Shown here one piece after another: positions 1 to 11,775 of a stretch of 64,000 nucleotides of DNA. A program made the position numbers and the translations under genes. This stretch comes from Halictus rubicundus. Taxonomy: Eukaryota; Arthropoda; Insecta; Hymenoptera; Halictidae. Where the stretch lies: positions 1,240,001 to 1,304,000 of the forward strand of contig NC_135149.1 of assembly GCF_050948215.1 (NCBI RefSeq). Direction: 5' to 3'. Within the stretch, counting starts at the first letter, position 1. Each line of letters begins with the position of its first letter. The notes below the pieces were generated by a model. The model ran no database searches, was not told the origin of the DNA, and was given only the letters and a program-made list of their open reading frames with translations.

Positions 1-330
1 CCGTCTATTTCGCCAACAACATGACAAGATACGGGAATGCCTGTTCGCACGTGCTGAGCGCTATCGTACGCGGTCGGCCCGTAATGTGCTTCTAACTGTT
101 CAGATTCGGTGCGACCGGTCCCGTGCGTGACGGAAACCTTTTGTTTACGGGGGACACGGGTACAGACGGTCGTTTCTCAGAGTGACACCACGGTTTCTCG
201 GGACCGCGTTTGCCGCGGAGTGTCGCCGAAAGGGAAACACAGAAGAGTGGACAGGACCCCGTGAAACGCAGACGAGACACTGGAGATAAAGCGTTTGCCG
301 GACTTCGGCCCGGTGAGACGATCAGTAGAG
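1..330 (+). other. Presumed promoter / 5' UTR of Dullard
   Basis: No coding region is recognisable here. The stretch lies directly upstream of the Dullard start codon and is moderately GC-rich with many CpG dinucleotides, so it is the likely 5' UTR and promoter side. No transcription start or TATA box can be placed with confidence. Confidence 0.4.
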
Positions 331-3295
331 ATGCTGAAGCAATTGCAGATGGGGATGAGAGCTTTCCTCTTGATGGCCTCCCGTGTGTGGACTTGCGTCT
401 GCTTTCTCCTTAAGAAGCAGGTTAGAGCCGTAAGTAGGTGCTTCGCGCCTCAGTTTGCCCGTTTTTAGTTTCGCCACACCGATCCGCCGCCGCTACGTCC
501 CCGCTCGGCGAAGCCCCATGCGCCTCCATGCACCCCCATCGATACATCCAGCCCGTTCTCGCTCCAAGCGGAACCCCTCGTCGTTTCCGGCGATTTTCCG
601 CGGAATCATCATCCTCTTCCAACAGTAGTGCATCCTCGGCTGGACGTTCGATCTTATGCTACCGAATTTTGTTTCTTTCCTTATCTTTCCTCTTTTTAGT
701 CTTGATTGTTGCACACTTTGTCATGGTAGACCGCTGACTAGTCTAAGGATCCAGCAAAGTGGTTTGTTTTTTCTTTGTTATAGTGGATTCATTGTTTTAG
801 ATATCGCAAATGCAACCTGTTAAGTACGAAATCTTCCCACTATCTCCATTGTCGAGGCACAGGCTTAGTAAGTATCGTTGGTCTCTGATCGATCTGGCAA
901 ACAAGGTATTATTGTTTCTACATAATTAAGTGTATTTTTGCAGGTATAGTTAGGAGAAAAGTGTTAGTGTTGGATCTAGACGAAACATTAATTCACTCTC
1001 ATCACGATGGAGTGGCAAGGCCGACGGTCAGGCCTGGTACACCTCCGGATTTTGTCCTCAAGGTGACGATAGACAGACATCCAGTCAGATTTTTCGTTCA
1101 TAAGAGACCACATGTAGATTTCTTTTTAGACATTGTTAGTCAATGGTAAGTTCGTGCTCTGAACTTTGCACTTACCTTGTCTCTAGATAAGAGCGTATCT
1201 TATCTGGTAAATTTTACTTCTAGAAAGCAAAAAATCATGCTACTTTCTTCCAGGTATGAACTAGTGGTCTTCACTGCTTCCATGGAAATCTATGGAGCAG
1301 CTGTTGCGGATAAGTTAGATAACAACAGAGGTATTCTAAGGCGCAGATATTATAGACAACACTGTACACCAGAAATGGGTTCCTATACTAAAGACTTGTC
1401 TGCGATTTGTCGAGATCTTTCGTCAGTCTTTATACTTGATAATAGTCCTGGAGCCTACAGAGCTTACCCACGTGAGTATATTTGCCCCTTTTCGACAGTA
1501 TTAACGTTGCCGTTTACGATGTAGTTGTCTTTCTCGATATCTAACAAGCCCTCGCAACATTAACTAAAAAAGAAAATATTTGCCCAACGTAAAATTGTTT
1601 AATCTCCTCCGTGCCGCACGATACAACAATTGTACGCAAATTTGATCGCGCGTAGGTCACGTGAATCATGAAATTTCATTTAATATGCATATTCATGTCC
1701 ATTGCGTTTATGATTTCGTCGCTGTTGTTGCATCGTGTACCCGCGCATCACGACCTGTAGTCAGAACTTGCTTACATGTGCACAACTGTGAGTAGTAGAA
1801 CGATCATGATTGTCTTGCAGACAATTGCCGCCCAAAAAAATAGAGAATACATATTCTCGTAAATTGTAACGCATCGCATTATAGCCTCCACGTGTTCTAC
1901 GTAGAAACCGCATACGCAATACACTTTTTAATCATAGTCTCAAACCTCTACGACCATATCTTTTTATTTTTGCAATGTTTCTGCAACACCGATACTCCGA
2001 TATCGACTCCCATTGTGCAATATGATTTCGATTCATACTTTTTTTGCACGATTTCGCTCCGAGAAACGAGAATCTCTCTCTCTCTTTCTCTGTCTGTCTC
2101 CCTTTCTCGCGGATAGTTCGGCTAAACAAGCACCAGAGACCTAGGGCTCAGTATAATCTGATCGAAAACCGTATCTATTTGCAGCTATCAGCGTTGATGT
2201 TCTGTAAGCAAGCACTGAATACAGGCCTATGGATTCTGTAAAATACGATCAATTGCCAATGCTACTCCGCTTGAGTAAACACCGGACAGTGTACGCCCAC
2301 ACGGCGATCAAATAATTTCAGCTGTTTTAGTACATTTTTTTTAAATAATCCCTGTGCAGCAGGTACCATAGACTAGACTTTATTTCTCATTCAGAGCTTC
2401 TCACGAGCAACATCCAAGAATAATCACCATACTTTCTGTAGACCGCATTCGGTTGGCCAAAAAATCCTCTCAGGTGATTAAACAAATATTAAAGAGGAAA
2501 TTTATCAATTTACATAAATGAAAAGATGAGAAGATTGTTTGGCCGAGTAGTGTATACAAATACTGTAGTATAGAAGCTGCACTTCTTGGATGTTATGCTA
2601 GCTACACACTCGTGTAATGTATAGGGTGATTCAGCTAAGGAGAATCACCTAAATGTCTGCACCGTTGCCACAAATGCAGAAAATCTATATATTCTAGAAT
2701 TTTTAAAATTCACAGCTAAGAAACTCTTTAGTAGGTAATTGAACTTACAACTTACCTCCAGTAATTTAGTCACTTCTTTTTTCCTTATTAACACATTCAC
2801 TTCCACATCATCAGCTCAGACACAAATCTGAAAGGCTGAAAGTGAAACACTCCGAGCCCCCTTAGATTTTATAAATACTAAAAAAAATTCAGTTTATAGG
2901 AACATATAATAGTGATTGATTTTTAAGTCTGGATGAAGAATTGAGTCGAGGAAAAGTTTTTTAGCGGCTTAGTTTTGAGAGGTTCGTCTATGAGACAGTG
3001 AATGAGGTAGATGTTTAGGTGATGCAACTTGGTTGAATCACCCAATGTTGTTATTTTGAAGCCTATTGCCTTAGATCGATAGCTTATATGAGGCGTCACG
3101 CTGTTTGGATAGTTGGTGAATTGTGGCTGGTTTGTTTTTGTCCCAACAGATAACGCGATACCAATCAAATCGTGGTTTAGCGACGCGGGAGACACGGCTC
3201 TGTTGAGCTTGCTTCCGGTTTTGGATGCGCTCCGTTTCACGCAAGACGTGCGGTCCGTTCTTTCGAGGAATTTACATTTACATCATACTTGGTAG
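331..3295 (+). CDS. Dd: CTD nuclear envelope phosphatase 1 homolog (Dullard)
   Basis: Five coding exons: 331-429, 801-867, 944-1145, 1254-1471 and 3150-3295, each bounded by GT donors and AG acceptors with compatible phases. They total 732 nt (243 aa plus TAG), against 244 aa in vertebrate CTDNEP1. The product is a HAD-superfamily protein serine/threonine phosphatase. By family knowledge it sits in the nuclear envelope/ER membrane, dephosphorylates lipin and dampens BMP signalling. A hydrophobic membrane segment is visible at about residues 8-28 (AFLLMASRVWTCVCFLL). The catalytic DxDxT motif is at residues 66-70 (LDLDETLIHSHHDG). The FCP1-homology domain continues through FVHKRPHVDFFL, VVFTASMEIYG and RRYYRQHC to LDNSPGAY, and the C-terminus is DVRSVLSRNLHLHHTW. 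The start is chosen because MLKQLQMGMRAFLL aligns with the family N-terminus. The codon split between exons 4 and 5 gives His (PHNAIPIKSW) where I recall Asp or Asn in other members. It is tail to tail with Pex14. Confidence 0.97.
430..800 (+). other. Dullard intron 1
   Basis: Donor GTAAGTAG begins at 430 and the acceptor TTTTAG ends at 800. Apparent open frames on both strands within it resemble no protein I know. The first half is CpG- and pyrimidine-rich, the second half AT-rich. Confidence 0.85.
1472..3149 (+). other. Dullard intron 4 (large)
   Basis: Donor GTGAGT at 1472 and acceptor CCAACAG ending at 3149. This is by far the largest intron of the gene (1678 nt). It contains a pyrimidine-rich CT tract at about 2073-2110 and a MITE-like element at 2624-3043. 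I see no coding exon inside it. Confidence 0.9.
2624..3043. mobile_element. MITE-like element in Dullard intron 4
   Basis: The left end reads GGGTGATTCAGCTAAGG followed by AATCACCTAAATGTCTGC. The right end, reverse complemented, reads GGGTGATTCAACCAAG followed by CATCACCTAAACATCTACC. The two 40-bp ends are about three-quarters identical and enclose 420 bp without transposase coding potential. The left end abuts TA; the right flank is AA, so no clean target duplication is visible. It is probably an old non-autonomous DNA transposon of unassigned superfamily. Confidence 0.72.
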
Positions 3296-4866
3296 CACGG
3301 TCCGGATCGATCGGTGCGTTAGATTTATTAGAGACCGAGCTGCGAAGAAGAAAAAACAATTTAGCGTGTTTAATTTAGGATTATTATTGTTACGGATAAT
3401 AGACATTAGGATGCTGCCTGAATGATGAGAACGATGATCCCTTTACCCTGTCCTCATTTTCTACGCTCGTTAAACGACGAAACAAGAAAAAAGTACCGTA
3501 GCGAGTAAGATTTAAGAAGAACAAGATGATGACGAAGATGAAGAAAGAGGTGTAGGAGGAGATAACGAAAAAATAAAAACAAAAAAGGGAGTGGGACCTT
3601 CAACCGAACTATTTATGTCAGCACAAAAAACATCCTGATATATTTTGCGTTATGTTCACGTGTGCGCAACAATGATACGTGTACATATGTACCTATGTTC
3701 TATGTATGCATGCGTATACAGAGAGACACACGCATACGACACACAAAGACACATATACACAATGTTTTTCGTAGAAAAGATGTATTTGCCAAAGATCGAG
3801 TTCTTGAACTAACGTTGTAGACTCGTATGTTTCACTCTAAATAATTTTGTTCTATGTAAAGATAATCTACCGGACGTTTGACCCTGCTGCGTTCTCGTAT
3901 CATAATTTCTCACTCCTCTAACACCGTTGAGGAGACGTCGCTTTTTTTTTTTGACCTAGTCATGTTTCTTGATTAGTCGAGAATGATTTTCTGTTCAAGA
4001 AAAGTGTAAAGAGGGTTTCAACCGAGTGTTGGTTCCTTTCTGAAAACGATGTCAAAAAGTATAGTTCAACTGGGGGAGTGCCCGCGGCAGGGTCGAGTGC
4101 TATTTTGCCACACATGAGATAGAGGAGGAAGCAAAAAAGTGTTATATTTTTTAAACGAATTATTTCTGTTATATAATAATATTATTGAATCTAGGGCGTA
4201 GCGTAAACGGAAACAATGATGAAGTACTAAGTCACACTTCGAATGGACTTCGCCGTGACTCACTGTATCAGTGAGGCGGCTATCCTGATTACTTAATTAA
4301 TAAAAAAAAGGAAGTATTAAAAGAACTAAGAAGAGGCGATTTAATTTCATCAAATTTTATTTTAGAGAAGATTAGAATTATTTGAAATGCGGTGTGCGAT
4401 GTTAATGCATCTGTGCGAGAGGGTGAGAGAGAGAGAGAGAGAGATAGAGAGAGAAAGAAAGACAGACAGACAGAGAGAGAGAGAAAGAATAAGTAAGAAT
4501 GAGAGAACGCGAGAGTGAGAGATGAGAGAAAAATGCGAGAAAACAAGAATAAAAAATAGACGAATAAAGTAACAGTGAAAGGATGTTACAACCGAACGTA
4601 CGACTGTATACTTTGTTCGCTTGTTTAATCCATTCAAAAAGTACTATTGAATATTATATATAGTTTGTACATACTACGACGAGGAATGCGTTTGTTGCAG
4701 AATGATTGGATCGCGCGAATGAACAGTGTAATTAAGCCATTAAACGTGTAATTTCACATCATATTTATATATGCATATATACATGTACGTATATACATAT
4801 ATATAAATGTTGGTTTTACGTCGATCATACAAAAGGAAAACTTTCATTCAAGAGACACAGAAATAG

Positions 4867-4903
<37 letters not shown>

Positions 4904-5790
4904 GATATACCCATGTGCACAATAATTCAACTAGCAGAAACGATGATTCGTTCTCTCGAATAAACATTGTATGTACCTTGAAAACATTTGTTTATTTATT
5001 GGCGTGTGTATCGAACGAGTTGCTCACGCGGATCTCCAATTACCGAGCGTAATCGATCCCAAAGTACGATTAGCCATGGGTATTTTCTATTTAGATATGT
5101 AGGATAAACGAGCAGGATCGCGCAACACCACACTAAAAAAGAACAAAAATACGAAAAATCTCTTTCTTGTACATAATGTGCCTGTATGTACATGCATGTA
5201 TGTCTTCAATGCCGTTTTCTCGCGTACAGTTCTATGTATATCTCCGAGGGTTAATCTGACTTCGTTAGTTCCAAATATACAAAAATACACAAACACACAC
5301 GAACGGAGAGAACAACAAACAAACAAACAAAAAGAAAAGGAACGATCTGTTGTATAAAATAATACGATCAGTGGCTTAATGTGGCTCTTTGTATTTGCGA
5401 CTGTCTCCCTAAATTTAAGTACCGATTAAAATGTACATATTTAGTTTGTAAAAAAACCCTAGTACTTATTCTTTCGGTTTTTATACCTTCCCCGATGCAT
5501 TGATTAAAAAAAATGGACTGTATTCGATCGGGAAAAAGCGAACGAGGAGGTAGTTGGAGGAAACACTTGAGAGACGTTGTTATTGTAAACCAAAGGGTAA
5601 AAAAAAAGAAACGATGTTAAATTTTTCTAGGTACTTATTAAAGAAAGATGAAGTGATAAAACACCAGTTTAAAAGAATTATTATTATTGTTTAAAAAAAA
5701 AAAGAACAAACGATGTATTACATGTATCCCTTTGTGTCATAAGCAGCCTTAAACGTACCCATTCTAGAAATAAAAGCTCGTTTTCATTCG
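3296..5790 (+). other. Dullard 3' UTR with alternative poly(A) signals
   Basis: About 2.5 kb without a gene follows the Dullard stop codon. AATAAA signals lie at 4563-4568 and 5769-5774, with weaker ones elsewhere, so the 3' UTR may be long with alternative ends. It is AT-rich and carries GA microsatellites at about 4425-4486 and 4873-4899. Short open frames here are low-complexity products of these repeats. Confidence 0.55.
5769..5774 (+). terminator. Poly(A) signal AATAAA, distal Dullard 3' end
   Basis: A canonical AATAAA lies downstream of Dullard and about 130 bp from the opposing Pex14 signal on the other strand. This is consistent with the end of the longest Dullard transcript. Confidence 0.5.
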
Positions 5791-5907
5791 GAACAATGAA
5801 AGATTAACGCTCGACTGGGTGAACTGAGAATATTCAGCAACACTCGATTCCCAATATATATATATATATTACACATGATCAGTTTCCATTGCTTTCTTTT
5901 TCTTCTT

Positions 5908-5913
5908 TTTATT
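5908..5913 (-). terminator. Poly(A) signal for Pex14
   Basis: TTTATT on the plus strand reads AATAAA on the minus strand, 114 bp downstream of the Pex14 stop codon. It lies in a T-rich tract of the plus strand. Confidence 0.5.
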
Positions 5914-6026
5914 TTTTTTTTTTATCGTTATGTTTCCTGGCGGATATACTTATCATAGAATATCCGGGCTTTATCTCGAAGACTCTCGTGATGGAAGTGA
6001 ATAGACGTTCATGGAATATCGTTCGA

Positions 6027-6390
6027 TCACTCCTTGGGCGGATCCTCGCGAATCATTTCCAGAGAACTATCGGAATTATTAGTACTACTTCCACTTCCAG
6101 CATCATCTTCCCGTTCGCTCTGTTTTTCCTGACTCGTACCCGCGGCATCTAATTGCCAAGGCGGTATAGATGCCGGCGCACTCGGAAATTGTTTTCTGTT
6201 TCAAATTCAAAGCTCTGATAAATACCAATGACACTATGATTCCTAAGACACAACAAATTTTTCTACAATGTGACTCGACTCCGAAACAGTATTCCACTCA
6301 ATTCTCGATGCTAGTACAACCGGTGTTCGAAAGTAGTATATGTGTTTTTTCTACACAACTCTTTTTTTTTATAACCGATCAAACTCGAAC

Positions 6391-6450
<60 letters not shown>

Positions 6451-7606
6451 GTTTTTTTCCAAAACGAAAAAAACGAAGCATTTGTATTTTTAGATAAAAA
6501 TGACCCGACGTGTTGCGAGGAACTTATACAGATATATTGTATGCATATCTGTATAGGCTGTCTTGTAAAGAAACTCGTACTGTGTAAAATCGTATGTATA
6601 AAAATCTTCGGAATAGCGATGTGTAAGCAAATTCAAACTCCTGTATAGCAATAAATGTTATCACCTAAATCAGTGATCTGTGTATGTATGTACGGAATAA
6701 TGTGTACAGGTGTTATATCCTAACAGTATTTCTAGATGTATACCTTGATAAAAGTAAAGACTTAAGACTAGCTAAATCTTGTTTCAGTTCTTGTACCAAT
6801 TGTGGTACCATCGGATCGATGAACTGGTTTTGTGTCAATTTTTGTACGTCGTCCTCCACCTTGGAAATGGACTGTTTCACTTCTTTCATAGAATTTTGAA
6901 TAGTCTTATCTAGCTCTGAGACAGAATCCTTTATGCTTTTTTTCTTTTTCCTCCCGAATAAAAATTCAATAGACTTCTGCAATTCAAGGGAGAGATCAAT
7001 CTTTGGTTTTATCCATTGCACTAGGCTTGTTAGGATTACCTTGTAGAACCAGTACAAGCAATATATAGTGGCTCCGATCAGAGCAGTGGTATTAAAGAAC
7101 TCTTTGACTTTATGGAACAGTGATATTTGGTATGGATGCTGTTGGAGATACGGCGGATAGAGTCTAACCGGTGGCATTGGCACCACTGTGTAATCTTTTG
7201 GTTTGTGAATGACATTTTGTTCTGCAGTTTGTTCAACAGAAGCTAATGTAAATGCAGTTCTAATCTCCTCCTCTGTCAAGCCCTTCCTTCTGAGGAACTC
7301 CTGTTTGCGGTCCACAGGACTACTTGCTACCTTGGGGTTTTGTAAAAATTCCACAGCGGTTTTGACCTTAAAGAAAAGAATCTCTGATTAACTGTCCATT
7401 TTTTTTAGCAGCCTGGGCGGCTTATGTAACCGTCCGATATGCACGATCGGCGCTTATCGGTGCATCAAGAACTTTTGCAGATGTATATCGGAACATGGAT
7501 CGAATGGTGCACAGAATAACTATAACCTTAATTGACGATAAAAACTTACTAAATTCTCCCGCAACGGTAGGTTATTGTTATTCGCATCTTGGTCAGTCGT
7601 TGCCAT
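6027..7606 (-). CDS. Pex14: Peroxisomal membrane protein PEX14 (peroxin-14)
   Basis: Three coding exons on the minus strand: 7606-7550, 7366-6744 and 6195-6027, with GT-AG borders and compatible phases. They total 849 nt, or 282 aa. PEX14 is the docking factor of the peroxisomal matrix-protein import pore; its N-terminal domain binds PEX5 and PEX19. Residues 20-60 (VKTAVEFLQNPKV, then RRKGLTEEEIRTAF) match that domain. A proline-rich linker (PMPPVRLYPPY) precedes a hydrophobic segment at about residues 112-131 (TTALIGATIYCLYWFYKVIL). A likely coiled coil spans about 150-225, ending ELKQDLASLKSLLLSR. The last exon adds KQFPSAPASIPPWQL, which parallels the FPPSPSAPKIPSWQ stretch of vertebrate PEX14, then a Ser/Glu/Asp-rich tail ending REDPPKE. 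It is shorter than human PEX14 (377 aa) because the acidic tail is shorter. The start is MATTDQDANNNN in a short first exon. Confidence 0.96.
6196..6743 (-). other. Pex14 intron 2 with TA microsatellite
   Basis: The donor reads AAG|GTATAC at 6743 on the minus strand and the acceptor reads GAAACAG ending at 6196. The intron is AT-rich. A perfect TA dinucleotide run of about 27 units occupies about 6393-6447; reading it gives false Ile-Tyr repeat proteins. Confidence 0.85.
6393..6447. repeat. (TA)n microsatellite
   Basis: An uninterrupted TA dinucleotide run of roughly 55 bp inside Pex14 intron 2. It is self-complementary and likely length-polymorphic. Confidence 0.95.
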
Positions 7607-9457
7607 AATTATAATCGTCGCCACTTAAGTTACAGTCTCATAATCCTCACGGTGGCCGATATTTCAATGCAAATTCACATTTTACAATATATTAAAATAC
7701 ACACAACCATCCCGTAAACGTATAGCGGCGCGCAGGCGTTGGTATAAAACGCTGATATACTAATCAACCGATGCTGGAAAAGATGTTTAAATACCCAGGT
7801 AGCAAGAATTTGGACTTTGTATTTCGTAAAAAAAGGGCTACGTCATTCACAAATGAAATGTACGAATTCTCCGGCGCTTAAAAAGTCGCCGATTGCATGC
7901 TTGCGCCGCTCATCGTTTTTGTTATCAGATCGAGCGGTTTTGATTTTTGGGGAACGCAGAAAGTTCATGCGGGATTTCGCAAATCGGTGGGAACCGATTG
8001 GCGATCTCGCTGACGCGTTTTTGCGATTCCTTAGATTTTTATTAAATATTGATTCCGCTCGTAAATGTATAACTACCGGTTTTGAAATCAATACAACAAC
8101 TCTATTTGTCCTATAAACGCAGAAGGGCTGCGTTCGTGAGTGGAACGGCTCCAAAGCGTATTAAAACTTCGAAGCAATAAAATCGTGGGGTTGGTGACTA
8201 GCGATTGCTATGATGTCGATAATTTATTATAACGGCATGTGTCTCTGAGACACGTAGTACAGAAAAGTGGGTGTTGCTTTCGTCATTTGATAGTTCGCAC
8301 TTGTACCAGTAGGTTGGTACCGATACCGTGTATTTCGGAGGCCGATACAAATTAGTATCGCTTATTTTTACTATCGGCAATAAGAGTCATGCGTAAGTGA
8401 TCATTTACGATACTCAAAATTTCTATTTGCGTGCGGCCGTGTCTTAGAATATTCTCAAAGAACGCTCGATAATGTCAGTATCTGCGGTATAGGCAGTTCC
8501 ATTTCCGATCAATAATACTAACCGTTTGCAAGACATATCAAGAGAACCTCAAATGTCATTTAAGAAAAGGGGCGTTATCTTGCACACGTATATTTATGTT
8601 ATATCGCACGGATGAGTATGCGACGGCGAAATTCTGTATACCAATATCTGAATCTTTCATCGCAATCTTCTCGAAGCTCGTCCACGTCCGAGGACGTTTC
8701 ATACAATTTTACTGAGTTATCGTTTGTTAACGAACTATGCTGTGCTTCGACGCTTTTTAAAATCCATTCGGGCTCGGGTAAATATGAGAAAGGTTATGCA
8801 TTTAAAGATCATTTTATTTCGGTGCACCATTCGAAAACGGGAGCTTGCTCTGTTTTTTGGTATATTTGTTGCTCAAGCTGATATATGAACAATTGTTTAA
8901 TGCTGCGTTTTATGCAGACTCCTCGGTTTTATTTGGAGACATTTTTGGGCCTAATTTGCATTAAGATTTGGAACTGGGGTACACATATTTTCTTCCCTCT
9001 TTTATATTAAAAATTTTATCTAAATTTGCAAATCTGTGTGTCCTAATGTGCTAGCATATACTTGTCTCGCAAGCTCCACTTACTATTTAGAGATATTTCT
9101 ATTTCTACCTTGCAAATAAACAGTTGGAGCTTGATTATATTAACTTGGCTTCCTTTCTTCTTTACCAAATTTGCAAATCTGTGCGTTGGGATCCTAATGT
9201 GCTAGCATCTAAATATTTTATTGCAAGCTCCATTACTTTATTTAGCAATATTTGTAAGCCTTCTTTGCAAACAAAATTTCCATCATGTTTTATAGAATCG
9301 CTGGGTCTGTGAACCAAAATCAACATCTAATTATTTAATATTTTCACTCAGAGTGAACCTGTGTGGATATTCACACTTAAATAATTAATTACCAACTAAT
9401 GAACCTTTGCTCACAGGTTGGTTGTAGTCAAAGCAGCAAGGAGTGCCCTCTGTCAAG
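7607..9457. other. Shared upstream region between Pex14 and AP-2mu
   Basis: These 1.85 kb separate two divergently transcribed genes and probably contain both promoters and 5' UTRs. A possible acceptor (TTTGCTCACAG, ending about 9417) suggests that AP-2mu has an upstream non-coding exon. An open frame at 8612-8881 (89 aa, Ser-rich) resembles nothing known to me. A local duplication lies at 9022-9275. Confidence 0.5.
9022..9275 (+). repeat. Two-copy direct repeat, about 146-bp period
   Basis: Both copies carry AAATTTGCAAATCTGTG (9022 and 9168), then CCTAATGTGCTAGCAT, then GCAAGCTCCA, then an AT-rich tail with CTTGCAAA. They differ by small indels, including GTTGGGAT present only in copy 2. 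It lies just upstream of the AP-2mu start. Confidence 0.8.
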
Positions 9458-11005
9458 ATGATAGGGGGTTTATTTGTATACAATCACAAGGGTGAGGTGC
9501 TCATCTCCAGAGTCTACCGGGATGACATTGGCAGGAATGCAGTGGATGCATTTCGTGTGAATGTTATTCACGCCAGACAGCAAGTGCGCTCACCAGTCAC
9601 AAACATTGCGAGAACATCCTTCTTTCACATAAAACGTGCCAACATTTGGTTGGCAGCTGTGACCAAGCAGAATGTAAATGCAGCAATGGTGTTTGAGTTC
9701 TTGTTGAAGATCATAGATGTTATGCAGTCGTACTTTGGCAAGATCTCTGAAGAGAACATTAAGAACAACTTTGTGCTAATTTATGAGCTATTAGATGGTT
9801 GGTATCTTGATGCATACTAAATTGCTCGGATGTTTATAGCATGGAATAACTGGGAATTTTATGTGCAGAGATCTTGGACTTTGGGTACCCACAGAATTGC
9901 GATACAGGGGTGCTGAAGACCTTCATCACTCAACAAGGAGTGAAATCAGGCACAAAAGAGGAACAAGCTCAAATAACTTCTCAAGTGACTGGTCAGATTG
10001 GCTGGAGAAGAGAGGGAATCAAATATAGACGCAATGAACTGTTCTTAGACGTACTCGAATCTGTGAATCTCTTAATGAGCCCTCAGGGCCAAGTGCTCAG
10101 CGCACATGTTGCTGGAAAGGTCACTATCTAAATCCATTACTTACCAGATTCAAACAAAAATACAACAAGATCTAACTCCCATTCATTCCTCCACCACAAC
10201 AGGTTGTGATGAAGTCCTACCTTTCTGGGATGCCAGAATGCAAGTTTGGTATCAACGACAAAATTGTTATGGAAGCTAAGGGTATGAAAGGGAGCAGTGG
10301 ATTAGGAGGAGGAGGTGATGACCCTACAGGCGGCAGGTCTGGAAAGCCTGTTGTTGTTATCGATGACTGCCAATTCCACCAATGCGTAAAGCTTAGTAAA
10401 TTCGAGACAGAACACGCCATTAGTTTCATTCCGCCTGATGGTGAATTCGAGTTAATGAGGTGAGTTTTATCTAGCTCTCGAGAAACTAGAAGAGTTTCTA
10501 ACCAAACTTGTTTGTGTGTTACAGATATCGTACAACTAAGGATATATCATTGCCATTCCGTGTCATTCCATTGGTACGTGAGGTGGGTCGCACAAAGATG
10601 GAGGTGAAGGCGGTGCTGAAATCGAATTTCAAGCCGTCCCTGCTCGGCCAGAAGATAGAGGTGCGTGTGCCAACGCCTCTGAACACCGCGGGCGTGCAAT
10701 TGATCTGCTTGAAGGGGAAGGCGAAGTACAAAGCGTCTGAGAACGCGATTGTATGGAAGATCAAGCGGATGCCAGGGATGAAGGAGACTCAGCTGTCCGC
10801 GGAGATCGATCTGCTCGAGACGGACACGAAGAAAAAGTGGACACGACCGCCGATATCGATGACCTTCGAGGTACCGTTCGCACCATCCGGGTTCAAAGTA
10901 CGCTACTTGAAAGTATTCGAGTCCAAATTGAATTACTCCGACCACGACGTAATCAAGTGGGTGAGATACATCGGCAAGAGCGGCCTGTACGAGACGCGAT
11001 GTTAA
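9458..11005 (+). CDS. AP-2mu: AP-2 complex subunit mu (clathrin adaptor medium chain)
   Basis: Four coding exons: 9458-9797, 9869-10119, 10203-10459 and 10525-11005, all with GT-AG borders and compatible phases. They total 1329 nt (442 aa), against about 435 aa in mammals. The mu2 subunit of the plasma-membrane AP-2 adaptor recognises YxxPhi endocytic signals and PIP2. The longin-like N-terminal domain begins MIGGLFVYNHKGEVLISRV. The linker carries SQVTGQIGW, so Thr154 corresponds to the AAK1-phosphorylated Thr156 of mammals. The C-terminal mu-homology domain begins near RREGIKYRRNELFLDVLE. It includes the lysine-rich PIP2 patch KASENAIVWKIKRM and ends WVRYIGKSGLYETRC. A Gly/Ser-rich loop (GSSGLGGGGDDPTGG) replaces the variable loop of vertebrates. 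The start ATG is chosen because MIGG is the invariant family N-terminus. The last exon is noticeably more GC-rich than the first. Confidence 0.98.
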
Positions 11006-11775
11006 TGGCGTCACCGAATCGCCCAATCAATTGTAAATGAGTAGTCTCAATGCATAAACACACGATGACTTTTTTAAAACAAATATTATTTCTTTCGCGG
11101 CGCATACATCAAGCAAAACTCTGAAATACTCAGATCGAAACGGGTCGAAACGACTACGAAACCGTGGAGAGCGGGTCGAGATACCAAGAGGAAAACAAAA
11201 AAAAAAGAGAGAGAATCTTTCTGTGCCAATATCTTTTTTGTCGACCGAGCTTTTTTGTAAGGTATATTTTTAGCGTGTACATTGTATTTAATAGTATCCC
11301 CCCCCCCTTTTTTTTTGTACATTTTATTCGAGGATCGAATTTTAGGAAGGACCATTTCAGTTTTTTACTCTAACCAAACGATTTTTCATTTCGTAGATCG
11401 ATCTTACAATTAGATTTTAATCCGAAGTGTGCACGTTCTGTACGAGCAGAATATTTAACCATTGTGTAACTCTTAAGTTGATGGTTCGTTCCTTTTTTAC
11501 GAGACGAGAAAGAAACACGGTAACCAAAACACCTCTTCGGTATCGAGTATATATATATATAAATAAATATATAATATATCGAGAGAATCGCTAGCAACGT
11601 TGAACATCAGTGGATAATTGTAAAATGCGCTGAATAATCATTAGATTATCGAAAAACGTTTGTTGTCAGCTATAAAAAAAAACGTATAGAGGATACCTTG
11701 ATTCATTGTAACGAAAGAATTCTGTCTCTCTATGTGAAAATTCATATGCATAATAAAGTATATATGTAATTTACA
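11006..11775 (+). other. AP-2mu 3' UTR
   Basis: AT-rich sequence after the AP-2mu stop codon with no coding potential. AATAAA at 11752-11757 is the best poly(A) signal. It contains a poly-C/poly-T run near 11299-11317 and a short TA-rich tract near 11548-11580. Confidence 0.6.
11752..11757 (+). terminator. Poly(A) signal AATAAA of AP-2mu
   Basis: A canonical hexamer about 750 nt after the stop codon, within TGCATAATAAAG. No earlier signal of equal quality was seen in the 3' UTR. Confidence 0.6.

Noticed and set aside
6103..6448. Frames overlapping Pex14 exon 3 in other readings
   Set aside because: The minus-strand reading that joins Pex14 exon 2 in phase matches the family; the others are shadows or read the TA microsatellite.
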